DNA of 64,000 nucleotides from the NCBI RefSeq assembly GCF_003813775.1, contig NZ_RPDH01000003.1:372001-436000 (forward strand), written 5' to 3'. The position numbers and the translations under genes were made by a program. The first letter of the stretch is position 1, and each line of letters opens with the position of its first letter. The DNA comes from Chitinophaga lutea (GTDB lineage: Bacteria; Bacteroidota; Bacteroidia; Chitinophagales; Chitinophagaceae). The notes below the pieces were generated by a model. The model was given only the letters and a program-made list of their open reading frames with translations. It made no database searches and was not told the origin of the DNA. This document shows positions 1 through 8,820 of this stretch, piece after piece.

Positions 1-366
1 TACCTGCGCCATGGGCAGTAACTGCAGTTTCTCCTTCACGAGGAAACCCAGCAGCAGCCGGTCGAACAGGTTGACGCTGTATTGCCGTTCAATGCTTTTG
101 ATGATGCGCACGGAACTGTCGGTGCTGCAGCCGCTTACCTCTGATTCGGTTTCATCGGCCATCAGCACAATCACCTGGTCGAACAGCAGCCGGCCCCATC
201 CTTTGACAGGTACGCCGTGGGAGTTCCACTGCATGGCGAACTGGTGCAGCTGTTCTTCGATCTCTTCTGCTTCCCGCTCCCCGAAAGGGCGGTTGCTCTG
301 ATATATCCACACCCTGGAGGAGGGTGAAAAATCTGCGGGTAATATATGGGTGATATCGGTATTCAT
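1..366 (-). CDS. Conserved Bacteroidota protein (often mislabelled ABC transporter ATPase), C-terminus cut by window edge
   Basis: An open frame starts at the ATG at 366 (MNTDITHILPADF) and runs off position 1 after 122 codons, so the C-terminus is missing. The sequence resembles a small soluble protein family widespread in Bacteroidota, recalled with motifs like SRVWIYQSNRPF and VLMADETESEVSGCSTDSS. The family is often called an ABC transporter ATPase in databases, but no Walker motif is visible and its function is unknown. It lies downstream of two Fe-S protein genes on the same strand; that three-gene order looks conserved from memory. The 79-base gap and its own -7 box at 371-378 suggest it can also be transcribed separately, as a nearly leaderless mRNA. 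Confidence 0.8.
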   Translation of the reverse strand, partial: MNTDITHILPADFSPSSRVWIYQSNRPFGEREAEEIEEQLHQFAMQWNSHGVPVKGWGRLLFDQVIVLMADETESEVSGCSTDSSVRIIKSIERQYSVNLFDRLLLGFLVKEKLQLLPMAQV

Positions 367-370
367 ACTG

Positions 371-378
371 CAAAGTTA
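371..378 (-). promoter_or_regulatory. Bacteroidota -7 box TAACTTTG for the gene starting at 366
   Basis: The minus strand reads TAACTTTG, a perfect match to TAnnTTTG. Only four bases separate it from the ATG at 366, so transcription would begin at or beside the start codon. No clear -33 TTG element at the usual distance was seen. Confidence 0.55.
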
Positions 379-445
379 CAGGAATTCCCAAATACGGTCC
401 TTGCCGTCTGTCATACTTCAAGAAGAAGTTCACTGGATAAGATGA

Positions 446-1225
446 CTATTGCATATCGGCGGCGATGATCTCGGCGATGTCGAGGACTTTTACCTCCTCT
501 TCCTTGCCGGCTTCTTTCACACCGTCTGTGAGCATGGTCATGCAGAAGGGGCAGTTGGCGGCGATCACGGAGGCGCCGGTGGCTACGGCTTCGCGACCTC
601 TCTCGAAATTGACGCGGGTGGTGCCTTTTTCTTCCTCTTTGAACATCTGCGCGCCGCCTGCGCCGCAGCAGAGGCCATTGCTTTTGCAACGTTTCATCTC
701 CACCAGGTCTGCGTCGAGGGTTTCGAGCACGGCGCGGGGAGCTTCGTAGATGTTGTTGGCGCGGCCGAGATAACAGGAGTCGTGGTAAGTGATTTTTTTG
801 CCTTTGAAGCTGCCGCCTTCTTTGATTTTAATGCGGCCTTCGTCGATCAGCTGCTGGAGGAACGTGGTGTGGTGAATCACCTCGTACTGGCCGCCGAGCT
901 CGGGATATTCGTTGCGGATGGTGTTGAAACAGTGGGGGCAGGCGGTGACGATCTTTTTTACGCCGTAGTTATTGAGCACCTGGATGTTGTTGTAAGCCAT
1001 CATCTGGAAAAGGAATTCATTGCCTGCGCGGCGCGCCGGGTCGCCGGTACAGGCTTCTTCCTTGCCAAGGATGGCGAAGCGGATGCCCGTTTTGTCGAGT
1101 ATTTCTGCAAATGCACGGGTGATTTTCTGTGCGCGCTGATCAAAGCTGCCGGCGCATCCTACCCAAAAGAGCACTTCCGGTGTTTCGCCGTTGGCAAAAT
1201 ATTCGGCCATCGTTTTTATCTGCAT
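446..1225 (-). CDS. (Fe-S)-binding protein with two CCG domains, HdrB/LutA-like
   Basis: 259 residues from the ATG at 1225 (MQIKTMAEYFANG). A longer start at 1261 would overlap the upstream gene and is less likely. Two cysteine-rich CCG domains are visible: the first uses C24, C59 and C96-P-H-C99; the second uses C151, C180, the C186-C187 pair and C225-P-F-C228. In heterodisulfide reductase subunit B, GlpC and LutA, such motifs bind a [4Fe-4S] cluster that handles thiol or quinone electron transfer. It is cytoplasmic, with no signal peptide. It starts 17 bases after the membrane Fe-S gene at 1242-2534, so the two probably form one complex. The electron donor and acceptor cannot be told from sequence. 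Confidence 0.88.
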   Translation of the reverse strand: MQIKTMAEYFANGETPEVLFWVGCAGSFDQRAQKITRAFAEILDKTGIRFAILGKEEACTGDPARRAGNEFLFQMMAYNNIQVLNNYGVKKIVTACPHCFNTIRNEYPELGGQYEVIHHTTFLQQLIDEGRIKIKEGGSFKGKKITYHDSCYLGRANNIYEAPRAVLETLDADLVEMKRCKSNGLCCGAGGAQMFKEEEKGTTRVNFERGREAVATGASVIAANCPFCMTMLTDGVKEAGKEEEVKVLDIAEIIAADMQ

Positions 1226-1241
1226 ACAATTCTTTTTTCGG

Positions 1242-2534
1242 TTAGTGGATCCAGGCATCACGGTCGTCCGGGCTGAATTTCCAGGGGGCCATATTGTTTT
1301 CGATATTGGAGAACATCATGTTCCATTCCTGCGGCGCGCTGGATTCTTCCATCACGAGGTGGCGGCGCATCTGCAGGATGATGTGCAGCGGGTTGATGCT
1401 CACGGGGCATTCTTCCACGCAGGCGTTGCAGCTGGTGCACGCGCGCAGTTCCTCTTCGGTGATGTAATCTCGCAGCAGTGTTTTATTGTCCGCTTCCTTA
1501 TTCCGGCCTACTTCTTCGGCCCGGTCGCGCGTTTTCATCATGATGAGGCGGGGCGAGAGGGCCTTGCCGGTTTGTGTGGCAGGGCAGGCGGCGGAGCATC
1601 GGCCGCATTCCGTGCAGGCATACGCATCGAGCAGGTTTTTCCACGTGAGGTCCTGAATGTCTTTGGCGCCGAATTTCGGTACGGTATCCGATGCCGGCGC
1701 GCTGGCGGCCAGCTCGGGCTGCATGGCATACAATACTTCCTGCTGGATGGCGGGCATGTTTTCCATCTTGCCTTTCGGCCGCAGATCGGCGTAATAGGCG
1801 TTCGGGAAAGCCAGTATGATGTGGAGGTGTTTGGAGAAGGGGAGGTAGTTCAGGAACGCCAGCACGCCCAGGATGTGCAGCCACCAGGCACCGCGTTCGA
1901 CGGCGATGAGCGCGTTATCTGACAGGCCGGCCAGCAGCGGGGTGAAATGGCTGGAAATCCAGAACGGATCTGTTTGTATGTAATGCGCTGCTCCCCGGCT
2001 CTGCAGCACCTGGTCGGCCGTGTTCATCGTCAGGAACAGCACCATCAGCGCAATTTCCGTGATCAGGATGTAATTGGCGTCGGAGCGGGGCCAGCCGTTA
2101 AGGTCTTTGCTGAGGAAGCGCCTGATCTTCATCACGTTCCTGCGAAGCAGGAAGACGAGGCAGCCGCCGGCTACCAGCAGCGCCAGTATCTCGAAGCAGC
2201 CGATCAGCACGCCGTAAACGACGCCCATGAATGGCGCGAATATCCGGTGGGTGCCTGCGACGCCGTCGATGATGATCTCCAGGATTTCAAGGTTGATGAT
2301 GAGAAAGCCTGCATATACGAAAAAGTGCAGCACCGCCACCAGGGGATTGCGGAACATCTTTTTCTGCCCGAACGCGAGCAGCAGCAGGTTTTTCCAGCGC
2401 AATGCCGGCTGGTCGTTCAACGCTACATCCCTGCCCAGCAGAATGTTGCGCCGGATGCCCATGACCCTGCGCGAAAAAACATAAATGGCGGCGGCCAGGG
2501 CAACGACGAAAAGTAACTGACTGACAATTTGCAT
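1242..2534 (-). CDS. Membrane-anchored 4Fe-4S dicluster protein, HdrD/E-like
   Basis: 430 residues. The N-terminal half is hydrophobic with about five to six membrane segments (roughly residues 2-20, 64-90, 102-131, 155-171, 215-232), resembling the NarI/HdrE-type quinone-interacting domain. The C-terminal half carries two classic ferredoxin motifs, C307-C310-C313-C317 and C366-C369-C372-C376, each CxxCxxCxxxCP. Paired with the downstream CCG protein it would form a membrane Fe-S oxidoreductase passing electrons between the quinone pool and a soluble partner. Substrate is unknown. It is divergent from the phosphoribosyltransferase gene at 2596, sharing a 61-base intergenic region. Confidence 0.88.
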   Translation of the reverse strand: MQIVSQLLFVVALAAAIYVFSRRVMGIRRNILLGRDVALNDQPALRWKNLLLLAFGQKKMFRNPLVAVLHFFVYAGFLIINLEILEIIIDGVAGTHRIFAPFMGVVYGVLIGCFEILALLVAGGCLVFLLRRNVMKIRRFLSKDLNGWPRSDANYILITEIALMVLFLTMNTADQVLQSRGAAHYIQTDPFWISSHFTPLLAGLSDNALIAVERGAWWLHILGVLAFLNYLPFSKHLHIILAFPNAYYADLRPKGKMENMPAIQQEVLYAMQPELAASAPASDTVPKFGAKDIQDLTWKNLLDAYACTECGRCSAACPATQTGKALSPRLIMMKTRDRAEEVGRNKEADNKTLLRDYITEEELRACTSCNACVEECPVSINPLHIILQMRRHLVMEESSAPQEWNMMFSNIENNMAPWKFSPDDRDAWIH

Positions 2535-2569
2535 ATCCTTGATTTGACCCGTTGTTATCGCAATTTATG

Positions 2570-2577
2570 TATTTTTG
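2570..2577 (+). promoter_or_regulatory. Bacteroidota -7 box TATTTTTG for the phosphoribosyltransferase gene
   Basis: TATTTTTG matches TAnnTTTG. The box ends 18 bases before the ATG at 2596, giving a short leader of about 10 to 13 bases. A TTTG lies at 2543-2546, 23 bases upstream of the box, slightly farther than usual for a -33 element. Confidence 0.55.
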
Positions 2578-2595
2578 GCTGCACAAAACCGCAAT

Positions 2596-3093
2596 ATGAA
2601 AAATAAGAACGTTATCCTGACGCAAGAGGCAATAGAAAAGAAAATAGAACGGATTGCGTATGAAATATATGAGCACAACTATGATGAGCCCTCCATCATA
2701 CTGGTCGGCATCTGGGATCGCGGTTCCATCCTTACCGGGAAAATTGCGGAACACCTCCGGCGCATCGCGCCGTTCGGTATCGAGGTGATGGAAATCAAAC
2801 TCGACAAACAGGCGCCGAAAGAAGTGACGCTCTCCCACGAAGCCGATTTCACCGGCAAAGTGATCGTACTGATCGACGATGTGGCCAATTCCGGCCGTAC
2901 CATGCTGTATGCGCTGAAACCCTTCCTGCAGTACCTCCCCAAAAAAATACAGACGGCCGTGCTGGTAGACCGCCGGCATAAGTCGTTCCCGCTTTCCGTG
3001 GACTTCGTAGGCTACAGCCTCTCTACCACGTTGCAAGACATGGTGATGGTGGATGTGGAAGGCAATGACATCAAATCCGCATATCTCGTATAA
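2596..3093 (+). CDS. Phosphoribosyltransferase family protein (type I PRT fold, PyrR-like)
   Basis: 165 residues from the ATG at 2596 (MKNKNVILTQEAIEKKI). The frame is open further upstream, but the -7 box at 2570-2577 sits inside that extension, so the later start is preferred. Residues 91-102 (VLIDDVANSGRT) are the PRPP-binding loop of type I phosphoribosyltransferases. The N-terminal helix and length resemble PyrR, which pairs uracil phosphoribosyltransferase activity with RNA-binding regulation in Firmicutes. No pyrimidine gene is nearby, so the substrate (uracil or another base) and any regulatory role are undetermined. The gene ends three bases before the convergent DUF2279 gene. Confidence 0.88.
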   Translation: MKNKNVILTQEAIEKKIERIAYEIYEHNYDEPSIILVGIWDRGSILTGKIAEHLRRIAPFGIEVMEIKLDKQAPKEVTLSHEADFTGKVIVLIDDVANSGRTMLYALKPFLQYLPKKIQTAVLVDRRHKSFPLSVDFVGYSLSTTLQDMVMVDVEGNDIKSAYLV

Positions 3094-3096
3094 ACA

Positions 3097-4086
3097 TCAG
3101 AATTTCAGGGCATGTAATTTCAGCTGGCCGGCTCCGTTCACTTCGAGGGCCGGCGCGGGTATTTTGATCACATTCAGCGCTTTGAAGAGAACCTTCAGGC
3201 CTTTGTGACGGGTAGGTATCTTTGTGAAGTCCACGTCGGGGGAGAGGAATACCCGGCGGGTGCGGCGGATGTGCCCGTAATACATCATTTCCCCTTCGGT
3301 GTTTTTCCACTGGTTCCTCCGCGCGGAGTACAGTCCTTCCACACCATATCCCACCGCCACGTTGAGCCATTTGGGCAGGTGCTGGTCTTTCATCACGCTG
3401 GAAAGGTTCAATGACAGCCAGTATGTTTGTGCATTGTAATCTTTGAGGGTCCGCTCCACCATGCGAACGCCGAACTGGTCTATTGCACGGGCTTTGAGGT
3501 TGGGATCGGTATCGGGATAATGGATGGGTGTGGAGGAGAATTTGAGCTGGAAACGCTGTTCATTCCATAATAATTCCTGTCCCATCATAAGGCCGGATCC
3601 GAGGGCATTGGCGCCTACGTCGCCCCACGACCAACCCCACTGCGCCGAATGCGCATCGAGCAATTCGATGACGGACTGAAAGGCGAAACCGCTCATGCCG
3701 CCTATCCAGATCTGCTGCTTGCGCGAAAGGCCCGTCCACCGCCATATTTCCCGGCTATACAAAGAAAAAACATAGGAACTGTATACATGGCCGAACTTGT
3801 CCATCTGCAGCCATTCACCGAAGTCGTTGATGGTATGGGGACTGCGTTTGGGATAGTCTTTGTACCAGTATTTGTTCAGTACCATCAGGGAACCGCTGTA
3901 AGCCGCCACGGAGCCTGCGGCCAGCGTCCACACCCGGGCGGGCACGGTAGAGTCGGGCACGTCAAAGAAACCGGTCTTCCCTGTTTTTTGTGCGCGTAAA
4001 GATATGGTTGAAAATAAAAAAGCACACAGGCAAAGGATATAGAGGGGCCCGCCTGTGTGCAGTTTTTTTACCGGTGATTGGATCAT
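3097..4086 (-). CDS. DUF2279 domain-containing protein
   Basis: 329 residues. The N-terminus has a hydrophobic segment (about residues 13-32) ending in a likely signal-peptidase site near LRAQ, so export is expected. The body carries the DUF2279 signature, with DKFGHVYSSY, GFAFQSVIELLDAHS and a second helical segment around WGWSWGDVGANALGSG. This family includes E. coli YfiM and has no known enzymatic role; conserved Asp/His near helices suggest a membrane-associated protein of the envelope. Its ATG overlaps the stop codon of the phosphoglucomutase gene (ATGA), so the two genes are translationally coupled. Confidence 0.85.
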   Translation of the reverse strand: MIQSPVKKLHTGGPLYILCLCAFLFSTISLRAQKTGKTGFFDVPDSTVPARVWTLAAGSVAAYSGSLMVLNKYWYKDYPKRSPHTINDFGEWLQMDKFGHVYSSYVFSLYSREIWRWTGLSRKQQIWIGGMSGFAFQSVIELLDAHSAQWGWSWGDVGANALGSGLMMGQELLWNEQRFQLKFSSTPIHYPDTDPNLKARAIDQFGVRMVERTLKDYNAQTYWLSLNLSSVMKDQHLPKWLNVAVGYGVEGLYSARRNQWKNTEGEMMYYGHIRRTRRVFLSPDVDFTKIPTRHKGLKVLFKALNVIKIPAPALEVNGAGQLKLHALKF

Positions 4087-5807
4087 CCAAGTTTCATGTC
4101 GTGAATAATATTGCTGACTTTGGTATCAAGCAATTGTTCCACTCTTTCAAGATCAGCTACACTGTCCAGCGGCTCACGCACGCTGAAATAGAATTTTATT
4201 TTCGGTTCTGTGCCGGAAGGGCGCGCGGAAATGCGGCTACCATCAGCCAGCAGGAATTGCAATACATTGGATTTCGGCAGGTCGATCGGCTCTTTTTCAC
4301 CGGTGGCCAGCGTGGTTACATGCTGCAACTGGTAATCGTAAATTTTTACCACGGGCGAACCATTGATGACGGCAGGGGGTTGCTCGCGGTAGGCGCTCAT
4401 CATGGCGGCGATTTCTTCCGCGCCTTTCATGCCTTTTTTGGTAATGGAGATGAGTGATTCCTTGTAGAGCCCGTACTGCAGGTAAATGTCGATCAGTTGC
4501 TCGAACAGCGACTTGCCCTGGTTTTTGGCGTAAGCGGCCATTTCGCAGATCATGGCTACGGAAGCGATCGCGTCTTTGTCGCGCACGTTATCGCCGATCA
4601 TATAACCGTACGATTCTTCGCCGCCACAGATGAAGTTTTCTTCGGCTTCCTTGCGACGGATGAGATCCGCTATCCATTTAAACCCGGTGAGCGTGTTGTA
4701 GCAGGTGATATTATTGCTGGCGGCGAACACGTCGATCAGATCGGAGGTCACCACGGTTTTGCAGATGTAGTCGTTGGGTTTGCTGAGGCCTTTCTTTTTA
4801 CGGCCTTCCACGATGTAATTGAATAGGAGCACGGCGGTCTGGTTCCCGTTGAGGAGGATCCATTTGCCGGTATGGTCTTTCACGGCAATGCCTACACGGT
4901 CCGAATCCGGGTCGGTACCCAGCAGGATGTCCGCATCCAGGGCAGCGGCTTTTTTGAGGCCGATGCTCATGGCTTCGGATTCTTCCGGGTTGGGGTATAC
5001 CACCGTTGGGAAGTTGCCGTCGGGTTTGGCCTGTTCTTCCACTACATGTACATTGGTGAAGCCGAAGCGTTGCAGGATTTCGGGCACGAGCGTGATGCCG
5101 GTACCGTGGATGGGGGTGTACACGATTTTCAGGTCGTGCTGCGCCGCCACTGCCTCGGGATATACGCTGAGACCTTTGAGCATCTGGAGGTAGGCTTCGT
5201 CGATTTCCCTGCCGATGAGAGTGATGTTCTGTTCCCAGCCGGTCCATTTCACTTCGCCGATACCGCTGATTTTATCTACTTCGAGGATGACGTTTTTATC
5301 GTGGGGGGGGACCAGCTGTGCGCCGTCGTCCCAGTAAGCTTTGTAGCCGTTGTATTCGCGCGGATTATGGGAGGCGGTGATCACCACGCCGGCCTGGCAA
5401 TGCAGGTGGCGGATGGCGAAAGAGAGCTCGGGCGTGGGCCGCAGGCTTTCGAATAAAAACACCTTGATGCCGTTGGCCGCCATCACATTGGCCGTCACTT
5501 CCGCGAAAAAGCGGCTGTTGTTGCGGCTGTCGTGCGCAATGGCCATTTTGATGTCTCCCGTAAACGATTTTTTGAGATAGTTGGCGAAACCCTGTGTGGC
5601 CATTCCCACCGTGTATTTGTTCATCCGGTTGGTGCCGGGGCCCATTACGCCGCGGAGGCCGCCGGTGCCGAATTCGAGGTTGCGGTAAAATGCGTCGGTC
5701 AGTTCTTCCGGGTTTTCCTGTTGAAGTTTCCGGATGGCGGCTACGGTTTCTGCGTCGAATCCGCCGTCAAGCCATTGTTCTGCTTTGCTGAGAATGTTTG
5801 CGTCCAT
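4083..5807 (-). CDS. Phospho-sugar mutase (phosphoglucomutase/phosphomannomutase)
   Basis: 574 residues, full length for the alpha-D-phosphohexomutase superfamily. All four signature regions are visible: the phosphoserine loop TASHNPREYNG with S146, the metal loop GTDPDSDRVG (D299, D301, D303), the sugar-binding GGEESYG near 395-401, and the C-terminal phosphate loop RPSGTEPKIKF near 536. It interconverts hexose 1- and 6-phosphates in the cytoplasm, feeding glycolysis, glycogen and nucleotide-sugar synthesis. Sequence alone does not separate glucose from mannose or pentose specificity; length and N-terminus resemble the PGM2/PgcA group. The 3' end overlaps the DUF2279 gene by four bases. Confidence 0.95.
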   Translation of the reverse strand: MDANILSKAEQWLDGGFDAETVAAIRKLQQENPEELTDAFYRNLEFGTGGLRGVMGPGTNRMNKYTVGMATQGFANYLKKSFTGDIKMAIAHDSRNNSRFFAEVTANVMAANGIKVFLFESLRPTPELSFAIRHLHCQAGVVITASHNPREYNGYKAYWDDGAQLVPPHDKNVILEVDKISGIGEVKWTGWEQNITLIGREIDEAYLQMLKGLSVYPEAVAAQHDLKIVYTPIHGTGITLVPEILQRFGFTNVHVVEEQAKPDGNFPTVVYPNPEESEAMSIGLKKAAALDADILLGTDPDSDRVGIAVKDHTGKWILLNGNQTAVLLFNYIVEGRKKKGLSKPNDYICKTVVTSDLIDVFAASNNITCYNTLTGFKWIADLIRRKEAEENFICGGEESYGYMIGDNVRDKDAIASVAMICEMAAYAKNQGKSLFEQLIDIYLQYGLYKESLISITKKGMKGAEEIAAMMSAYREQPPAVINGSPVVKIYDYQLQHVTTLATGEKEPIDLPKSNVLQFLLADGSRISARPSGTEPKIKFYFSVREPLDSVADLERVEQLLDTKVSNIIHDMKLG

Positions 5808-5890
5808 GTTTCAATATACTGTTTACAGGGCTTTTAATGATAATCTGTGGTGAAATTAATGAGAAAAACCAATATCATGCCGGATTCCCT

Positions 5891-6637
5891 TCAAAATGAT
5901 TTTGTTATATATGCTTCGGCTTCCTCCCGGGTTTTCACCGCAAAGTCTTTATAACGCTCGTGCACGTCGATTATTTCCACCAGCGCATCCTTCACGAGGG
6001 CCTGGTTCTCCCAGTTTTTCAAAGCGGCCACCACCGTTTCGAGGCAGCCTTTTTTGTAGGCGATTTGCCCCAGGACGTGCACCAGTGTGTTGCGCACACG
6101 GGCCGTCGGGTCGTGCTGAAGGCTTTCGAGCAGGGGGAGTATGTCCTGCGGGTGCGTTCTGCCCCGCAATTCAATCCCATGACATATTTCGCGGCGGATT
6201 TCTTTGTCGGGGTGCCGGAGGTATCCTTTGGCCCAGGCTAGCACCGGCTTCGGGTTTTTCTCGCCCATTTTTTTCACCGAACCGATGACGGCGTTGCGCA
6301 CCATATGATGCTCGTCGAACAGGCCGGTGTCCATCATGTGCTGAACGGCTTTAAAATCGCTGCGCCCGATTTCGCCGGCTGCGTTAATGGCCGTTTGCCG
6401 CACTTTGGGGTCTGTTTCTTTCAGTAAAATGCCGATGGCGGCCAGCACCTCCTGCGGATGGGCGCCATGAAGCCGCCCGAGGGACTGGTAGGTAGCCTTG
6501 CGGATGTAGGTGTCTTCATCGGCTGCATATTTTTTCAAGGGCGCCAGCCGGCCGGATTGTACGGCTTTTGCAATGGCAGCCTCCATTTGCAGTACCAACG
6601 CGGCGCGCGCTTCTTTGGGCAGGTCGTAAAATGCCAT
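5891..6637 (-). CDS. HEAT-repeat protein
   Basis: 248 residues from the ATG at 6637 (MAFYDLPKEARAAL). A longer frame to 6721 would run through the divergent pcm promoter and start, so the internal ATG is preferred. The sequence is a chain of 30-40-residue helical hairpins with the HEAT pattern D-P-x-V-R-x-x-A/T, for example DPKVRQTAINAAGEIG, HHMVRNAVIGSVKKMG and DPTARVRNTLVHVLGQIA. Such scaffolds mediate protein-protein contact or bind nucleic acid; no catalytic residues are apparent. It is divergent from pcm with 54 bases between the two starts. Confidence 0.82.
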   Translation of the reverse strand: MAFYDLPKEARAALVLQMEAAIAKAVQSGRLAPLKKYAADEDTYIRKATYQSLGRLHGAHPQEVLAAIGILLKETDPKVRQTAINAAGEIGRSDFKAVQHMMDTGLFDEHHMVRNAVIGSVKKMGEKNPKPVLAWAKGYLRHPDKEIRREICHGIELRGRTHPQDILPLLESLQHDPTARVRNTLVHVLGQIAYKKGCLETVVAALKNWENQALVKDALVEIIDVHERYKDFAVKTREEAEAYITKSF

Positions 6638-6678
6638 GTTACAATTGTAAGGACTGTGAAAAAATCGCCTGTAATAGT

Positions 6679-6686
6679 TATTTTTG
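6679..6686 (+). promoter_or_regulatory. Bacteroidota -7 box TATTTTTG for pcm
   Basis: TATTTTTG matches TAnnTTTG and ends five bases before the ATG at 6692. The transcript would begin at or next to the start codon. Confidence 0.6.
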
Positions 6687-6691
6687 CGCCT

Positions 6692-7348
6692 ATGAGGCGG
6701 TACGAAGACAATTATAAGCAAAAAGGATTACGCAAACAATTGGTAGACAACATCAGGCAGAAAGGTATCACAGATGAAAATGTACTGGCAGCCATCAACA
6801 ACATCCCCCGGCATTACTTTCTCGACACGGCTTTTGAAGGGATAGCTTATGAAGACCGGGCATTTCCCATCGGCGAAGGGCAGACGATTTCGCAGCCCTA
6901 CACGGTAGCCTATCAAACGCAGCTGTTGGAAGTCAAACCCTTTGAAAAGATCCTTGAAATCGGCACGGGCAGTGCTTACCAGGCTTGTGTGCTGGGAGAG
7001 CTGAAGGCCAATGTATACACCATCGAACGGCAGAAAAAACTGTTCGACCTGGTGAAACAGTTTCCCTTTAAGGCAAAGTATCCCACTTTGCGCTTTTTCT
7101 ATGGCGACGGGTATGAAGGCCTGCCCACGTTTGCGCCTTTCGATAAGGTGCTGGTAACGGCGGCGGCGCCGCATGTGCCCGAAAAGCTGCTGCAGCAGCT
7201 GAAAATCGGCGGTAAAATGGTGATACCCGTAGGCGGGCAGGACGTGCAGCGCATGCTCCGGATCACCAAAGTCGGGGAAGACGAATACCAGCGCGAGTTT
7301 TTCGACGATTTTTCCTTTGTGCCCATGCTCACGGGCAAAAAAGGATAA
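6692..7348 (+). CDS. pcm: Protein-L-isoaspartate O-methyltransferase
   Basis: 218 residues. The ATG at 6692 (MRRYEDNYKQ) is chosen because it gives the usual family length and follows the -7 box directly. It transfers methyl from S-adenosylmethionine to isoaspartyl residues of damaged proteins, starting their repair in the cytoplasm. Family features visible are RAFPIGEGQTISQPYTVA near 57-74, the SAM-binding ILEIGTGSAYQACVLG near 87-102, YTIER as motif post I, and the KVLVTAAAPHVPEKL segment. The family standard G-SGYQ is GSAYQ here, a common variant. It is divergent from the HEAT-repeat gene and followed by a hairpin at 7353. Confidence 0.95.
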   Translation: MRRYEDNYKQKGLRKQLVDNIRQKGITDENVLAAINNIPRHYFLDTAFEGIAYEDRAFPIGEGQTISQPYTVAYQTQLLEVKPFEKILEIGTGSAYQACVLGELKANVYTIERQKKLFDLVKQFPFKAKYPTLRFFYGDGYEGLPTFAPFDKVLVTAAAPHVPEKLLQQLKIGGKMVIPVGGQDVQRMLRITKVGEDEYQREFFDDFSFVPMLTGKKG

Positions 7349-7352
7349 CGCA

Positions 7353-7388
7353 ATGTACGGGCGCGCTTACCTGCTGCGCCCGGTACAT
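7353..7388. other. GC-rich hairpin downstream of pcm
   Basis: Arms ATGTAC-GGGCGC (7353-7364) and GCGCCC-G-GTACAT (7376-7388) pair with one bulged G. There is no T-tract, so it may stabilise the pcm mRNA 3' end or act as a weak terminator. The remaining 190 bases before 7579 show no convincing gene; a 61-codon frame at 7421-7606 has no family likeness. Confidence 0.45.
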
Positions 7389-7578
7389 CTGCACCTGCTA
7401 CCTCTTTCAGGGGAGTCTTCATGGAAAGTGAGTATTTATCCGAAGTAAAATATACCTTTGCTCCACATACCCTAAAAAATAATAGCCCTATTTCTGAAAA
7501 GCCTGTCACTGTCGTAGCAATACATAGCCGTGAAAAACAATTATTTAAGACCGAAAAAATCGCTGAATCTATACCTCT

Positions 7579-8772
7579 ATGCATAATCCCGGAAGAAGGC
7601 GCCTGATCAGGAACACCGCCATCATCGCCCCATTTCTTGCATGTATGCCGTCATTGGCCCTGCATGCCGGCAGCAGCCGTTTGCGCGTTGCCTTTATCGG
7701 TACCGGTTCGTGGGGAAGACAATACCTGGCGCAGGCTTTACAGCACCGGCACCTGGATGTGACGGGCGTTTGCGAGCACGATAATGATGCCTTACAGGCA
7801 GCGCTGGATTTGTTCCGGCAGGCCGGTTACACCCGCCCCGCGGTTTACCGGGAGGGGCCCGGCGCATTCGAGTCTGTGCTCGCGCGTGCCGACATCGACG
7901 CCGTGATCATCGCTGCGCCCTGGCACCAGCATTATACCATTGCGAAAGCTGCATTGCTGGCCGGCAAACACGTGGCCTGCGGGCCGGTGATGGGTAACAC
8001 CCTGGAAGAACATTTCGACATTGTACGCACCTGCAAACAAAGCGGCCGGCATTATTTTACGCTGGAAGAAGACAGTTATCGCCGCGACCTCCTGGCCGTG
8101 TCGAACATGGTATCGGAAGGCGTATTCGGTGAACTCGAAACACTTCATGCCGGCGCACGGCAGGTTACAGCGGCGCTTCCGTTGCCTTACCCGGCGTACC
8201 CGGGCGGAGCGGTGGCGGGAATGCTGGATTTGCCGGGCGGCAACCGCTACACCACCATACGCGCCGTTACGGCGGAACAGGAGTGTGTGATCAACAAGCC
8301 GCATCCGCGAAGCAGGGAACACCGGTTATATTTTACGAAGCGGCCTGTACGCACTGCCATGCTTGGCACCAGCCGCGGCCAGGAAGTGTTTTTACAATCG
8401 GCCGCCGGACAATCGGAGCCGCTCTCTACCGGCTTCCGCATCAAAGGCACCGGTGGCAGCTGGATGGACGTGGCCGGTTCGGTATTCATCAACAGCAAGG
8501 GCTCACCACAACAGACCTGGGAAGCCGATACCCCTTACCTCAGCCGGTTCGATCACCGGCGCTGGTATGCCACGCAAACCCCTTACCGGCAGTTGCCCGA
8601 TAACAGGGAATGTTCACTGGCGCTGCATCACTTCGTGGAAATCCTTCAAAAGCCGGCAGGCGATTGGCTGCCGGTGTACACTGCCGCCACCAACAGTGCG
8701 ATCGGGCTGTTGGCGGAACAGTCTGCCGAACAGGGCGGCGCGGTTATGACGATGCCCGATTTCAGTGCATAA
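7579..8772 (+). CDS. Divergent Gfo/Idh/MocA-fold protein with Tat signal, GH109-like but lacking its motifs
   Basis: 397 residues. A twin-arginine-like signal (NPGRRRLIRNTAII) precedes the Rossmann loop GTGSWG at 41-46, and an APWHQHY segment matches the TPWHLHT of GH109-type proteins. Compared with the canonical relative at 59233-60696, EVPVAL is replaced by GPVMGN, ENCCYDFFEM by EEDSYRRDLL, and the YPTHGLGPI block is missing, which shortens the protein by about 90 residues. The nucleotide-binding fold is therefore likely but GH109 glycosidase activity is doubtful. It is first of five collinear genes reaching 17727, with 48 bases to the tail-collar gene. It could be a non-catalytic binding protein or an oxidoreductase of another substrate. 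Confidence 0.8.
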   Translation: MHNPGRRRLIRNTAIIAPFLACMPSLALHAGSSRLRVAFIGTGSWGRQYLAQALQHRHLDVTGVCEHDNDALQAALDLFRQAGYTRPAVYREGPGAFESVLARADIDAVIIAAPWHQHYTIAKAALLAGKHVACGPVMGNTLEEHFDIVRTCKQSGRHYFTLEEDSYRRDLLAVSNMVSEGVFGELETLHAGARQVTAALPLPYPAYPGGAVAGMLDLPGGNRYTTIRAVTAEQECVINKPHPRSREHRLYFTKRPVRTAMLGTSRGQEVFLQSAAGQSEPLSTGFRIKGTGGSWMDVAGSVFINSKGSPQQTWEADTPYLSRFDHRRWYATQTPYRQLPDNRECSLALHHFVEILQKPAGDWLPVYTAATNSAIGLLAEQSAEQGGAVMTMPDFSA

Positions 8773-8820
8773 ACATCATTCTTCATAAAAATTATTCTCT
8801 ATTACCAAACTCTACAACTC

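Noticed and set aside
7421..7606. 61-codon gene between pcm and the Gfo/Idh gene
   Set aside because: No promoter box, ribosome site or family likeness, and it overlaps the start of the next gene.
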